Source: Hymenobacter yonginensis (GTDB taxonomy: Bacteria; Bacteroidota; Bacteroidia; Cytophagales; Hymenobacteraceae). Taken from it: 64,000 nt of DNA. The stretch is from positions 2,790,001 through 2,854,000 of the forward strand of contig NZ_CP115396.1 of assembly GCF_027625995.1 (NCBI RefSeq), given 5' to 3'. Of the stretch, positions 17,090 to 25,810 are shown piece by piece (positions within the stretch are counted from its first letter, which is position 1; each line of letters opens with the position of its first letter). A model generated the notes under the pieces. It searched no databases, was not told where the DNA came from, and was given only the letters and a program-made list of their open reading frames with translations. The position numbers were made by a program, and so were the translations under genes.

Positions 17090-18574
17090 ATGCTAAGCCA
17101 CGGTCAGGTTGTCCGACTCATTTTCGGGCTGAAACTGCGCGAGCTGCGCCAGGAGCGCGGCTTCACGCCCGCCGAGCTGGCCCGCGCCTGCGACGTGTCG
17201 GTATCCTACCTCAATGAGATTGAGAAAGGCAAGAAATACCCCAAGGCTGATAAGATCCTGGGGTTGAGCAAGGTACTGGGCGTCAGCTACGACCAGCTCA
17301 CGTCTCTGACGCTGAGCCGGCGGCTAGAGCCCATTTCCGAGCTGCTGCAGTCGGATTTGCTGAAGGAGTTTCCGCTGGAGATGTTCGGGCTGGACCCGCT
17401 GCGCATCGTGGAGCTGATTGCCGATGCGCCGGCCAAGATGAACGCCTTCATCAGCACCATCTTCGAAATAGCCCGCAACTACGAAATGCAGCAGGAAAGC
17501 TTCTTTCTGGCCGCGCTGCGCTCCTACCAGGAGATGCACGACAACTACTTCGAGGAGCTGGAGCAGGACGTGCGCACCTTCTGCGGCGAGCAGAACCTGA
17601 GCACTCGGGCCCCCTTCGACACCACTCAGCTGGAGCGGGTACTCAGCCAGAAATACGGCTACCGCCTCGACCGGGAGAAGCTGGCGGAGTACGCGGCGCT
17701 GGGCCGGCTGCGGTCGGTGTTTCAGCCCAAAACCCGCACGCTGCTGCTGCGGCCGGGTTTGAGCAAGGCGCAGGAGTCGTTTGTACTGGGCCGCGAGGTG
17801 GCCTTCAACTACCTTAATCTGAAGGAGCGGCCGTACGTGAATGCCACCTTCCCGGTGCATTCCTTCGACGAGGTGCTCAACAACTTCAAGGCGTCTTATT
17901 TCGCTGGGGCGCTGCTGATGGAGGAGGAAAGCCTGGTGCGCGACCTGCAGGACTTTTTCGGGCAGGCCACCTGGCAGCCGGAGCTGCTGCAGGCCATGCT
18001 CACGAAGTATGATGTGTCGCCGGAGATGTTCATGCAGCGCATCACCAACCTGCTGCCGCGCTACTTCGGTATTCAGAGCCTGTTTTTCCTGCGCTTCGAC
18101 CAAGCCGATGCCGACGCGGCCTACTTGCTGAGCAAGGAGCTGCATCTGTCGCGCCTGCACAACCCGCACGGCAACGAGCTACACGAAAAATACTGCCGCC
18201 GCTGGGTGTCCATCCGCCTGATCCGGGAGGCGCGCGAGCAGGCGGCCGGCCCGGCGCCGGCCTTTGTGCTGGGCACCCAACGCTCACGCTACCCCAACGA
18301 AGACGAATACCTGTGCCTCTCGCTGGCCCGCGCCGGCACGGCCAACGAGCCGGCCGTGAGCGTAACCGTGGGCTTGCTCTGCGACGACAACCTGCGCCAG
18401 AAAGTGCAGTTCCTCAACGACCCGGCCATCGTGCAGAAGCGCGTCAACGAAACCTGCGAGCGGTGCTCCATCCTCGACTGCGAAGTACGGGCCGCCCCGC
18501 CCGTGGAAATTGCGCGCCGCCAGAGCCAGCAGGAAGCCGCTGAAGCCATTGCGGCCCTGGTAAACGGCGAATAG
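17090..18574 (+). CDS. XRE-family regulator of the RamB/ScfR type, likely controls aceBA
   Basis: A 494-residue protein. An XRE helix-turn-helix is at about residues 10-65 (LRELRQERGFTPAELARACDVSVSYLNEIEKGKKYP). A central region at about 210-300 resembles the IrrE/ImmA-like (DUF955) domain, though an HExxH zinc site is not visible. The C-terminal half is the ScfR/DUF2083 type, ending in the Cys motif CERCSILDC. This architecture is that of RamB, which controls acetate and glyoxylate genes in Corynebacterium, and of ScfR short-chain fatty-acyl regulators. Divergence from aceB across 225 bp with repeats over the aceB promoter supports a regulatory role. Direct proof of target and effector is lacking. 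Confidence 0.88.
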   Translation: MLSHGQVVRLIFGLKLRELRQERGFTPAELARACDVSVSYLNEIEKGKKYPKADKILGLSKVLGVSYDQLTSLTLSRRLEPISELLQSDLLKEFPLEMFGLDPLRIVELIADAPAKMNAFISTIFEIARNYEMQQESFFLAALRSYQEMHDNYFEELEQDVRTFCGEQNLSTRAPFDTTQLERVLSQKYGYRLDREKLAEYAALGRLRSVFQPKTRTLLLRPGLSKAQESFVLGREVAFNYLNLKERPYVNATFPVHSFDEVLNNFKASYFAGALLMEEESLVRDLQDFFGQATWQPELLQAMLTKYDVSPEMFMQRITNLLPRYFGIQSLFFLRFDQADADAAYLLSKELHLSRLHNPHGNELHEKYCRRWVSIRLIREAREQAAGPAPAFVLGTQRSRYPNEDEYLCLSLARAGTANEPAVSVTVGLLCDDNLRQKVQFLNDPAIVQKRVNETCERCSILDCEVRAAPPVEIARRQSQQEAAEAIAALVNGE

Positions 18575-18943
18575 GTTTTTAGTTGCTCGTTGTTAGTTGT
18601 CCGTTGTTCGTAGTTGTGGCGATGACTGCGCTGGCGACGGTCTGCGCCGACAAAGTCGGCAAGACCATACGCCGCCCCGCCGGGCCGGTTTCCGAACCGG
18701 CCCGGCGGGGCGGCCATGCGGAACCGCGCCGCGTGGCTGAGGTCCGGACTTTAGTCCGGAGCCCGTGGCTACTAAGCAGCGCTATTACGCAACACCATCC
18801 CTTGAGCAGCGCGATTGGCAGTAGCGCTGCGTAGTTCGCGCCCCCGCGCCGTTCGAGCGGTTTCGGGCGCCGGACTGAAGTCCGGGCCACAGCCGTCCGG
18901 CGCGTTACCTTTGGGACTTTGGTTTCACTGTTCCCTGCTGCTT
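18575..18943. repeat. gene-free stretch with stacked palindromes
   Basis: Between the regulator and mltG there are: a perfect hairpin with 20-bp arms at 18671-18690 / 18695-18714 (GCCGCCCCGCCGGGCCGGTT); CCGGACT hairpins at 18743-18760 and 18870-18885 with the same stem; and a 21-bp segment at 18831-18851 (GTAGTTCGCG, CCCCCGCGCCG) repeated exactly at 25304-25324. The mltG promoter box lies at the right end. No coding region is convincing here. Confidence 0.75.
18906..18913 (+). promoter_or_regulatory. -7 promoter box TACCTTTG for mltG
   Basis: An exact TAnnTTTG match just downstream of the repeat cluster and upstream of the hydrophobic N-terminus of MltG. It implies the true start lies after about 18920. 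Confidence 0.45.
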
Positions 18944-19990
18944 TTGACTACTGCTGCCCGCTCTTGGCTTTGGTTTCTGCTTGTTGTGCTGCTGCTGACT
19001 GGCGGCGCAGCGCTGTATGGCGCGTGGCGCGTGCTGTGGCAGCCCAACGTGGCCGAGTCGCCGTACGGGGCCGCGTATCTGTACATCCGGACGGGCGCGG
19101 GCTGGCCGGCCGTGCGCGACTCGCTGCGGCGGCAGGATCTGCTGCGCGACCCCGGCACGTTTGAGTGGCTGGCCACGCAGCGCGACTATCCGGCCCATGT
19201 GCGCCCTGGGCGCTATCGATTGGAACCTGGCCTCGGCAACGCCGCGCTGCTGGATATGCTGCTGGCCGGCCGCCAGGACACAGTGGCCTTCACCCTCGAC
19301 GCCTTCAAGTACAAGCCCCAGCTCACGCGCCAGATCAGCCGGCAGCTGGAGGCCGACTCGCTGGATCTGCGCCGGCTGCTGCAGGATAACGCCTACCTGC
19401 GCCGCCGCTACCAGCTAGACACCACCACTATCCTGACGCTGTTTCTACCCGGCCCCTATCGGGCGTTCTGGAATACCTCGGCGCGCACGTTTCTGGATTC
19501 GGCCGCGGCCACGCACCGCCGGTTCTGGACTGCCCAGCGCCGCCAGCGGGCCGATTCGCTGCAGCTGACCGTGCCTGAGGTGCACGTGCTGGCCAGCATC
19601 GTGCAGCGCGAAACGGCCAAGAAAGAGGACAAGCCGGTTATTGCGGGCGTGTACCTCAACCGGCTGCGGCGCGGCATGCGCCTGCAGGCTGACCCCACGC
19701 TGCTGTGGGCCATCGGCAACTTTGGGGTGAAGCGGGTGCTCAACCGCGACAAGCTGGTGGATTCGCCCTACAACACCTACCGCCACAAAGGCCTACCGCC
19801 CGGCCCCATCACATCGGCCAACCGCCAGAGCCTAGATGCGGTACTGCGGCCGGCGGCGCACCGCTACCTGTTTTTCTGCGCCCGCGCCGACCTGAGCGGC
19901 TTTTCTGACTTCGCTGAAACCTACGCCGAGCACCGCCAGAACGCCCGCCGCTACCAGCACGCCCTGGACAGCCTCGGCGTGAAACGATAG
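18944..19990 (+). CDS. mltG: endolytic murein transglycosylase, MltG/YceG family
   Basis: MltG cleaves nascent glycan strands at the inner membrane. The frame reads on from an ATG at 18815, but that codon lies inside a repeat and upstream of the promoter box. I therefore favour the TTG at 18944, giving 348 residues that begin TTAARSWLWFLLVVLLL, a classic single membrane anchor; the start is uncertain. The YceG domain follows: VRPGRYRL, then the hallmark LASIVQRET with the catalytic Glu, IAGVYLNRL, MRLQADPTLLWAIG, SPYNTYRHKGLPPGPI and LFFCARAD. The first ATG in better context may be missing because of the low use of SD signals. Family call is firm, start is not. Confidence 0.9.
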   Translation: MTTAARSWLWFLLVVLLLTGGAALYGAWRVLWQPNVAESPYGAAYLYIRTGAGWPAVRDSLRRQDLLRDPGTFEWLATQRDYPAHVRPGRYRLEPGLGNAALLDMLLAGRQDTVAFTLDAFKYKPQLTRQISRQLEADSLDLRRLLQDNAYLRRRYQLDTTTILTLFLPGPYRAFWNTSARTFLDSAAATHRRFWTAQRRQRADSLQLTVPEVHVLASIVQRETAKKEDKPVIAGVYLNRLRRGMRLQADPTLLWAIGNFGVKRVLNRDKLVDSPYNTYRHKGLPPGPITSANRQSLDAVLRPAAHRYLFFCARADLSGFSDFAETYAEHRQNARRYQHALDSLGVKR

Positions 19991-20116
19991 CCGAAACCCT
20001 ATTTAGGCGAGCGTGCGTGGCAAAGCGTATCCGGGGCGCCGCTGGCAGCGAATGGGGCCGCCGGAATTTCCGGCGTAATCCCTTCGCCGCCTACTCACTT
20101 AATCACCTCAGTACGC

Positions 20117-20124
20117 TACCTTTG
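20117..20124 (+). promoter_or_regulatory. -7 promoter box TACCTTTG for the fadL-like gene
   Basis: An exact TAnnTTTG match 27 nt upstream of the ATG at 20152. It supports that start over the longer in-frame reading from 20017. Confidence 0.5.
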
Positions 20125-20151
20125 CGGCCTATTGTCCGAAACCCTGTCTGC

Positions 20152-21405
20152 ATGGCGCGTCATTACTTTCTTTCTGGTTTCCTGTTTCTTTCGCTTTCCG
20201 CCACCGCTGGCGGCTTTCAGTCGGCGCCGCAGAGTGCGCGCTTGCTAGGGCTGGGCGGAGCCGGCACAGCGTACGTGCGCGACATTGCCGTGCTCTACTA
20301 CAACCCCGGGGCGCTGGGCCACCTCGACTCGCTGACTCACGTGAGCGTGGGCGGCCTGGGCACGGCGCGGCTGTCCTCGTTTCTGGGCACCGACTCGCGG
20401 CGCCTGACGCGCCAGGAGCTACAGCCCCAGCCGGGCGGCTACTTTTACGCTGCCACGCGCCTCAACAGCAAATTCAGCGTGGGGTTGAGCGTTAATCAGC
20501 CCTTCGGCTACAACACCAAGTGGCCCTCGAACTGGGAAGGCCGCAGCGTGGTGCAGGAAGCCCGCTTCAGCAGCCTCTACGTGCAGCCCACCGTGGGCTA
20601 CCAGCTCAGCGAGAATTTCAGCGTGGGCGCTGGCGTGATTTATGCCTACGGCGACATGCGCCAGCAGCGCGCCCTGGGCCAGTACGACGACCCGACCGCG
20701 CAGGCCCTGTTTACGGGCAGCGGCAGCGGCTACGGCGCCAACGTGGGCCTGTACGGCCGCACCGCCGATAACCTGGCTTTTGGCATCAGCTACCGCACGC
20801 CCGTGACGCTGAAAGTGCGCAACGGTGAGGCCACCTACGCCAACATTCCGGAGCGGGATGCCGCGCAGTTCCCGGCCCGGGCCGGCTTCCGCACCGACCT
20901 GGAGCTGCCCTCCACCCTGGCCGTGGGCATGGCTGACCGCATGACCAAGAACCTGCTGGTGACGTTCGACTTTCACCTCACCAGCTGGAGCCGCTACGAT
21001 TCACTGAACTTCGAGCTGGATAACGCTTCCCGCGTGACGGCCGGACGCCGCTACGAAGACGCCATGGCCTTCCGCGTAGGCGCCGAGTACACCGTAACGC
21101 CCAACCTGAGCGTGCGCGGCGGCGTGAGCTACGATGAAACGCCCGTGCGCGACGAGTTCATCTCGCCCGACCTGCCCGACGCCAACCTGCTCGGTGGCTC
21201 TGTAGGCCTGAGCCTAGCGCTGAAATCCAACCTGCTGCTGGACCTGGCTTACAGCTACGCCCAGGGCGGCGAGCGGCGCGCCCGCGTGAACCCATCGCGC
21301 GACGTGGTAAGCAACATCGACGGCTCGTACCGCACGGCGGTGCAGACGGCGGCCGTGGGGCTTTCCTACTCGTTTGGGGGCCGTGCGGCCAGCCCGGTTA
21401 AGTAG
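20152..21405 (+). CDS. FadL/OmpP1-family outer-membrane transporter
   Basis: A 417-residue beta-barrel protein. The ATG at 20152 gives a signal peptide (ARHYFLSGFLFLSLSATAGG). The N-terminal part shows the family pattern: GLGGAGTAYVRDIAVLYYNPGAL matches the FadL GxGxAxxA...xNPAxL segment. Alternating strands follow and the C-terminus is SYSFGGRAA. FadL relatives move long-chain fatty acids and other hydrophobic molecules across the outer membrane. It is followed 46 nt later by a GDSL lipoprotein gene on the same strand, a pairing suggesting that released lipids are taken up by the barrel; this link is inference. Confidence 0.88.
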   Translation: MARHYFLSGFLFLSLSATAGGFQSAPQSARLLGLGGAGTAYVRDIAVLYYNPGALGHLDSLTHVSVGGLGTARLSSFLGTDSRRLTRQELQPQPGGYFYAATRLNSKFSVGLSVNQPFGYNTKWPSNWEGRSVVQEARFSSLYVQPTVGYQLSENFSVGAGVIYAYGDMRQQRALGQYDDPTAQALFTGSGSGYGANVGLYGRTADNLAFGISYRTPVTLKVRNGEATYANIPERDAAQFPARAGFRTDLELPSTLAVGMADRMTKNLLVTFDFHLTSWSRYDSLNFELDNASRVTAGRRYEDAMAFRVGAEYTVTPNLSVRGGVSYDETPVRDEFISPDLPDANLLGGSVGLSLALKSNLLLDLAYSYAQGGERRARVNPSRDVVSNIDGSYRTAVQTAAVGLSYSFGGRAASPVK

Positions 21406-21451
21406 TCGGCGGCTCGTGCCCGCTTCCCTTCTCATTTAAGGTCTGACTTTA

Positions 21452-22816
21452 GTGCATACTTTTTCTACTTCGATTCTGCGGGCGGCGCTGCCCGCTACGG
21501 CCGGCGTCCTGCTGCTGCTGGCGGGCTGCTCGCCCGACCAGCCCGTGCCCGCCCTGAGCAGCAACGGCCTCGACCTGACCCGCTACGTAGCCGTCGGCGA
21601 CTCCTACACGGCTGGTTTTGCCGATGGCGGCCTAACGAGCGCCAGCCAGTCGTACTCCTACGCCAACCTGATTGCCGGGCAGTTTGCCAAGGTGGATGCC
21701 AACGCCACCTTCACCCAGCCGCTGCTGGCCGACGGAGCCGGTACCGGCTATCTCACCCTGGCAGGCTTTGATGCCAACGGCCTGCCCCGCACGACCCGCG
21801 TGAAGCCGGCCGCCACGCTGGCCCGCTTCGTCAACACCACCGGCTGCAACGGCGCCGATACGCTGTACCTCTACCCCCGCGCGGGCGCCACGCTGCCGCA
21901 GAACCTGGGCGTACCCGGCCTGCGCCTCAGCCAGATCAGCATCGCGGGCCTCGGCAACACGGCCAACCTCACCCGCGTCGGCCTGTTCAACCCCTATTTT
22001 GAGCGGCTGCTGCCGGCCAACGACAACCGCACTTACCTGCAGGTGGTGACTACAGCCAGCGCCAACGCCTCGTTCTTCACGTTTTTCGCGGGCCTCGATG
22101 ACTTGCTGCCCTACGTGGTGAGCGGTGGCAACTGCGGCCCGCTGCCGGTGGCTTCCACGCTCACGTCCAATGCCCGGCTGCTGCTGACGCAGCTTTCGGC
22201 CGGTGGCCGGCCCGGCGTGGTGGCCCTGCCGCCCTCCCTGGCCACCTTGCCCATCCTGCGCCTGAGCCGCGGCCTCGATGTGCAGCAGCGCCTGCGCCAG
22301 AACACCGCGACGGCCAACGACACGTTGTTTGTGCGCGCGTTTACGGGGGCCGTTCAGGCCGTTTCGGGGGAAGACTACGTGCTGCCCAGCGGCCAGCGCC
22401 GCATCGGGCGGCTGGAATCGGTGACGGGCGCACCCCAGACCCGTCCCTACGGCAGCCGCCAGAACCCGGTAAGCGGGGCCGACGTGCTGGACTACCTGGA
22501 AGTGGCCCGCATCAGCCAAGTGGCCGAGGATTTCCGCTCGGGTATGCTGACGCTGGCCAACACCACGTTCAAGCTGCCGCTCATCGACACCAACGACGCG
22601 CTGTTTTCGCAGGTGGCCGGCAATATCAACGTGAACGGGGTGAACTACACGCCGGAACTGGTGCGCGGCAACTTCTATTCGCTGGACCGCATCACGCTGA
22701 CGCCCCGTGGCAATGCGCTGCTGGCTAACGTGTTTCTGCGCAAAATCAACGAAAGCTACAACACCAGCATTCCGCTGCTCAACGTGAACAGCCTGCCCAC
22801 GCAGGCCAATCCGTAA
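21452..22816 (+). CDS. SGNH/GDSL-like hydrolase lipoprotein
   Basis: A 454-residue lipoprotein starting at a GTG; the signal ends in LLAGC with Cys near residue 26. Block I is VAVGDSYTAGF, with the nucleophile Ser in the GDS motif. A later NTTFKLPLIDTNDALFS and a C-terminal segment around RNGNALLANVF-like residues fit a divergent SGNH fold. The block V Asp-x-x-His cannot be pinned down by eye, so catalysis is likely rather than certain. Outer-membrane location is expected. It sits 46 nt behind the fadL-like gene and ends at a clear terminator, forming a two-gene operon. Confidence 0.8.
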   Translation: MHTFSTSILRAALPATAGVLLLLAGCSPDQPVPALSSNGLDLTRYVAVGDSYTAGFADGGLTSASQSYSYANLIAGQFAKVDANATFTQPLLADGAGTGYLTLAGFDANGLPRTTRVKPAATLARFVNTTGCNGADTLYLYPRAGATLPQNLGVPGLRLSQISIAGLGNTANLTRVGLFNPYFERLLPANDNRTYLQVVTTASANASFFTFFAGLDDLLPYVVSGGNCGPLPVASTLTSNARLLLTQLSAGGRPGVVALPPSLATLPILRLSRGLDVQQRLRQNTATANDTLFVRAFTGAVQAVSGEDYVLPSGQRRIGRLESVTGAPQTRPYGSRQNPVSGADVLDYLEVARISQVAEDFRSGMLTLANTTFKLPLIDTNDALFSQVAGNINVNGVNYTPELVRGNFYSLDRITLTPRGNALLANVFLRKINESYNTSIPLLNVNSLPTQANP

Positions 22817-22842
22817 GCCGCCAGCTGGTGCTTGTTCTTTGT

Positions 22843-22870
22843 AAAAAAGCAGCCTTCGGGCTGCTTTTTT
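22843..22870 (+). terminator. intrinsic terminator after the GDSL lipoprotein
   Basis: AAAAAAGCAGCC, a TTCG tetraloop, then GGCTGCTTTTTT. The A and T runs make it usable from both strands; the facing gene ends at 23134. Confidence 0.9.
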
Positions 22871-22893
22871 GTTGCTACCCCAAATTGCGGAAG

Positions 22894-23058
22894 AGCCGCG
22901 TAGCGGCGACAGGGTTGTAGGAAGTCAGATGCTACCTGCAACAAGCCGCATAGCGGCGGCAGGTTTGCAGGACCATCTACTGACGAATCTGTCGCCGCCA
23001 CGCGGCTTTTGCTAGCTGTTGCTTGATAGACTACACACCTGCCGCCGCTACGCGGCTT
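22894..23058. repeat. four-copy GCCGCGTAGCGGC repeat cluster, two direct and two inverted
   Basis: A 20-bp word AGCCGCGTAGCGGCGACAGG at 22894-22913 recurs with small changes at 22944-22963 and, inverted, at 22989-23007 and 23038-23058. Each copy holds its own GCCGC/GCGGC palindrome. The 317-bp gap between the GDSL and GT genes is otherwise empty. Copy 1 can pair with copy 4 and copy 2 with copy 3 as nested stems. Confidence 0.75.
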
Positions 23059-23133
23059 CTCTGCAACTTGAATTTGCTAGGCTCAAATACAAATATGCCG
23101 GTCCGACGGATACTGCCGCCGGACTGGTCATCA

Positions 23134-24672
23134 TCAGGGCTGCAGACGGTAGAGGCGCAGCTGGGCGGAATCCTGAGCGGCCCGCTGCAGCTGCAGGGTT
23201 TCTTCGTAGCCGAGGCCGGTGTACTCGGAATGCTCCAGGAACAGCAGTGGCGCGGTGAGCAGCGGCTCGGGCCAGGCGGCCAGCGGCGGCTGGCGGCGCA
23301 ATGAGTCGAAGGCAGTAGCATTTACTACCCGCCAGGCAGCGTCGAGCAGCACGTACTGCATGCCCTGGCGGCGGGCCTGGGTGAGGTCGGCTTCCTTCAC
23401 GATAACCGAAACAGTGTCAGCGGCGGCCAGGAAGGGGGCCACTCCCAGGCTGAGGGTGCTGGCCACGCGCACCGGCCCCGGCTGCTGCTGCTGCTGCAGC
23501 CAGGCGGCCACCTGCCCATAGCGGGTAGGCGCGTAAGCGTAGATTTCGCGCTGAATCCGGAAGAGGTTGAACGCCACGGCCAGCAGCACCACGGCCGCCA
23601 GCAGCCCCGGCCCCACCGCAGGCCTCGCCCACCGGCGCAGCAGCTCCCGCAGCCCAAGAAACGCCAGCACGTACAGCAGAGGATACGCCAGCAGCAGCCC
23701 CCGCGGCGCTTTCAGCAACAGCGACATACCCACCAGAAAGCAGCCGGCCCACACCGCCAGATACAGCGCCAGCCCTGGCGCGGGCCACGGCCAGCGCGGT
23801 CCCGCCAGCTGCCCCAGTCGCCGCCTCAGCAGCCATAGCCCCGCCGCCATCCCCGGCCCCAGCACCGGCGACTCGAAGTCTCGCAGGAAGCGCAGGTAGT
23901 AGAGCCCGTCGAAGCGCAGGTGGCCGGTGCGGCCGGCGGCGTTCTGGGCGCCCGGAAAAACCAGGTTGTAGTACACGGCCGGCCAGCGGTACCACGGCAC
24001 CCCACCGGCGGCGCCCAGCGCGCCCAGCAGCACGTAGGGCGCGGCCAGCACCAGCAGCACCCGGCCCAGGTTGCGCCACTGCCAGAGCAGCCGGCCGCCA
24101 TACAGCAGTTCCAGCACCAGCAGAATAGGCAGCGTGAGCAGAAATTTGTAGTTGATGCTGAGCCCAGCCGCCAGCCAGACGGCCGCCCACAGCAGCGCCG
24201 CCGCACTGGGCTGTTGCAGCCGCCGGTAGTGCGCCCGCAGCAGCCCCACAAACATCAACAAACTCCACGAGCCCATAGTAAAGTCGCGGCCGGAGAAGGT
24301 GAGGAACACGGAGGTGCCGGTGAATAGCAGCAGGACGGCCGTTTCCGGCGCGGTAAGGCGCCATTCGCGAGCAACCCACTGCACCAGCCAGCCCAGCGCC
24401 GCCACGGCCACCAGCGCGTTCAGGCCTTGGAACACGTGATAGTCGGAAGTCAGCCAGGCCACCGGGGCGTAGAGCAGCGAGAAGCCGGGGCTGCCGTGGT
24501 GAAACAGGTTGCGCAGGTTACCGTGGGCCACTTCCTGCACAATCTGCCAGTTGCGCACCGAGTCGTAGTCGGGTAGCGCCACCTGGCCCAGGCCGTGCAG
24601 GCGCACCGCCACCACGGCCAGCAAGGCCAGCAGCGGCAACCAGAAAGCAGACAACCGAAACGACAGACGCAA
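23134..24672 (-). CDS. multi-pass membrane protein, likely GT-C (GT39/PMT-like) glycosyltransferase
   Basis: A 512-residue protein with about ten hydrophobic helices over residues 8-395 and a soluble C-terminal part. The first loop ([19 protein letters not shown]) carries acidic residues where GT-C glycosyltransferases have their catalytic Asp. A later loop has [14 protein letters not shown], resembling the ArnT/PMT_2 pattern. The product probably transfers a sugar from a lipid carrier on the periplasmic side. Sequence identity to characterised members cannot be judged here and the acceptor is unknown. Divergent from dtd, with its own -7 box 30 nt upstream. Confidence 0.65.
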   Translation of the reverse strand: MRLSFRLSAFWLPLLALLAVVAVRLHGLGQVALPDYDSVRNWQIVQEVAHGNLRNLFHHGSPGFSLLYAPVAWLTSDYHVFQGLNALVAVAALGWLVQWVAREWRLTAPETAVLLLFTGTSVFLTFSGRDFTMGSWSLLMFVGLLRAHYRRLQQPSAAALLWAAVWLAAGLSINYKFLLTLPILLVLELLYGGRLLWQWRNLGRVLLVLAAPYVLLGALGAAGGVPWYRWPAVYYNLVFPGAQNAAGRTGHLRFDGLYYLRFLRDFESPVLGPGMAAGLWLLRRRLGQLAGPRWPWPAPGLALYLAVWAGCFLVGMSLLLKAPRGLLLAYPLLYVLAFLGLRELLRRWARPAVGPGLLAAVVLLAVAFNLFRIQREIYAYAPTRYGQVAAWLQQQQQPGPVRVASTLSLGVAPFLAAADTVSVIVKEADLTQARRQGMQYVLLDAAWRVVNATAFDSLRRQPPLAAWPEPLLTAPLLFLEHSEYTGLGYEETLQLQRAAQDSAQLRLYRLQP

Positions 24673-24701
24673 GATGGTGGGTTGGTGGGTTGGTGGGTTG
24701 G

Positions 24702-24709
24702 CAAAGATA
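24702..24709 (-). promoter_or_regulatory. -7 promoter box TATCTTTG for the membrane glycosyltransferase gene
   Basis: Minus-strand TATCTTTG, 29 nt before the start codon at 24672. It is back to back with the dtd box at 24738, with 28 bp between the two. Confidence 0.5.
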
Positions 24710-24737
24710 CAGTCATCCCGGGCGGATCATGGAGCGC

Positions 24738-24745
24738 TATCTTTG
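24738..24745 (+). promoter_or_regulatory. -7 promoter box TATCTTTG for dtd
   Basis: An exact TAnnTTTG match 38 nt before the dtd ATG. It also argues against the longer in-frame reading that starts at 24595. Confidence 0.5.
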
Positions 24746-24783
24746 CCCCAATCCACCACTCCACCAACCTCACACTCCACCTT

Positions 24784-25236
24784 ATGCGCACCGTTATTCA
24801 GCGCGTCCGGCACGCCAGCGTTACCGTCGAAGGCCGCATTACGGGCCAGATTGGGCCGGGCCTGCTGGTGCTGGCCGGCTTCTCCCCTGCTGACACCGCT
24901 ACGTCGCTCGACTGGATGGCCCGCAAACTCACGCAGCTGCGCATCTTTTCCGATGAGGAAGGCAAGATGAACCGCTCGGTACAGGACGTGGGCGGTCAGG
25001 TGCTGGTGGTGAGCCAGTTTACGCTGCTGGCTGATGCCCGCAAAGGCAACCGCCCCAGCTACGCCGGCGCCGCCCCGCCGCCCATTGCCATTCCGCTCTA
25101 CGAGCAGTTTGTACGGCAACTGGAGCAGCTGCTGGGCCAGCCCGTGCCCACCGGCGAATTCGGGGCCGACATGCAGGTGGAACTGCTCAACGACGGCCCC
25201 GTCACCATCGTGCTGGACTCGCCTGAGAGTAACTGA
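24784..25236 (+). CDS. dtd: D-aminoacyl-tRNA deacylase
   Basis: A 150-residue proofreading enzyme that removes D-amino acids (and glycine from tRNA-Ala) mischarged on tRNA. It starts [17 protein letters not shown] as in the family, carries the SQFTLLAD motif at about 78-86, [11 protein letters not shown], and the cross-subunit Gly-cisPro in [13 protein letters not shown]. Length is canonical. The ATG at 24784 fits both the family start and the promoter box. A large palindrome follows 49 nt after the stop. Confidence 0.96.
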   Translation: MRTVIQRVRHASVTVEGRITGQIGPGLLVLAGFSPADTATSLDWMARKLTQLRIFSDEEGKMNRSVQDVGGQVLVVSQFTLLADARKGNRPSYAGAAPPPIAIPLYEQFVRQLEQLLGQPVPTGEFGADMQVELLNDGPVTIVLDSPESN

Positions 25237-25285
25237 GCAATGGAGTAATTGAGTAGGCCTATTCCGGCTTGCGCAGAACGTTGAG

Positions 25286-25378
25286 GGCAGTAGCGCGAAC
25301 TTTGTAGTTCGCGCCCCCGCGCCGCTGGAATCGTTTGAACGGCGCGGAGACGCGAACTACAAAGTTCGCGCTACTGCC
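25286..25378. repeat. 93-bp nested palindromic element, type C
   Basis: Perfect 28-bp inverted arms at 25286-25313 and 25351-25378 (GGCAGTAGCGCGAAC...). Each arm is itself a GCGAACT/AGTTCGC palindrome, and an inner GCGCCG/CGGCGC stem closes the centre. It lies 49 bp after dtd and shares a 21-bp segment with 18831-18851. No gene is present in 25237-25457. Confidence 0.85.
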
Positions 25379-25457
25379 ACTACGCAACAGCAGTTACTCC
25401 CTTACCCAACCACTCAGCACTCTCTACTCAGTTACTCAACTACTCAGTTACTCTCCC

Positions 25458-25784
25458 ATGACCATCGAAGAAGCCCAGCAAACCGTCGACCACTGGATTC
25501 AGACCACCGGCGTCCGGTATTTCAACGAGCTGACCAATATGGCCATGCTCACCGAGGAAGTGGGCGAAGTGGCCCGCATCATTGCCCGGCAGTACGGCGA
25601 GCAGTCGTTCAAGGAATCCGACAAGGACAAGGTGTTGGCCGATGAGCTGGCCGACGTGCTGTTCGTGGTTATCTGCCTGGCCAACCAGACCGGCATCAAC
25701 CTCACCGACGCCCTGCAGCGCAACCTGGCCAAGAAAACCCTCCGCGACGCCGACCGCCACCGCAATAATGAGAAGTTGAATTAA
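25458..25784 (+). CDS. MazG-like nucleotide pyrophosphohydrolase
   Basis: A 108-residue all-helical protein starting at the ATG at 25458. It carries the MazG metal-binding pattern: EEVGEVARIIARQYGEQ supplies the first EExxE cluster, and the ADELADVLFVVICLANQTGI segment the ExxD cluster. Such single-domain enzymes hydrolyse NTPs or dCTP to monophosphates and pyrophosphate as house-cleaners. The exact nucleotide is not predictable. A palindromic element begins 26 bp past its stop, in the gap facing comB. Confidence 0.88.
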   Translation: MTIEEAQQTVDHWIQTTGVRYFNELTNMAMLTEEVGEVARIIARQYGEQSFKESDKDKVLADELADVLFVVICLANQTGINLTDALQRNLAKKTLRDADRHRNNEKLN

Positions 25785-25810
25785 GTGGTGGGGTGATGAG
25801 GTGAAAAGCA

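Noticed and set aside
18815-18943. ATG start at 18815 for mltG
   Set aside because: It lies inside a repeat and upstream of the TACCTTTG box; the extra residues are Arg/Pro/Ser-rich and not membrane-like.
22894-23058. CRISPR-like array suggested by four regularly spaced words
   Set aside because: Two copies are inverted, the spacers are under 30 bp to about 31 bp of uneven length, and no cas gene is present.
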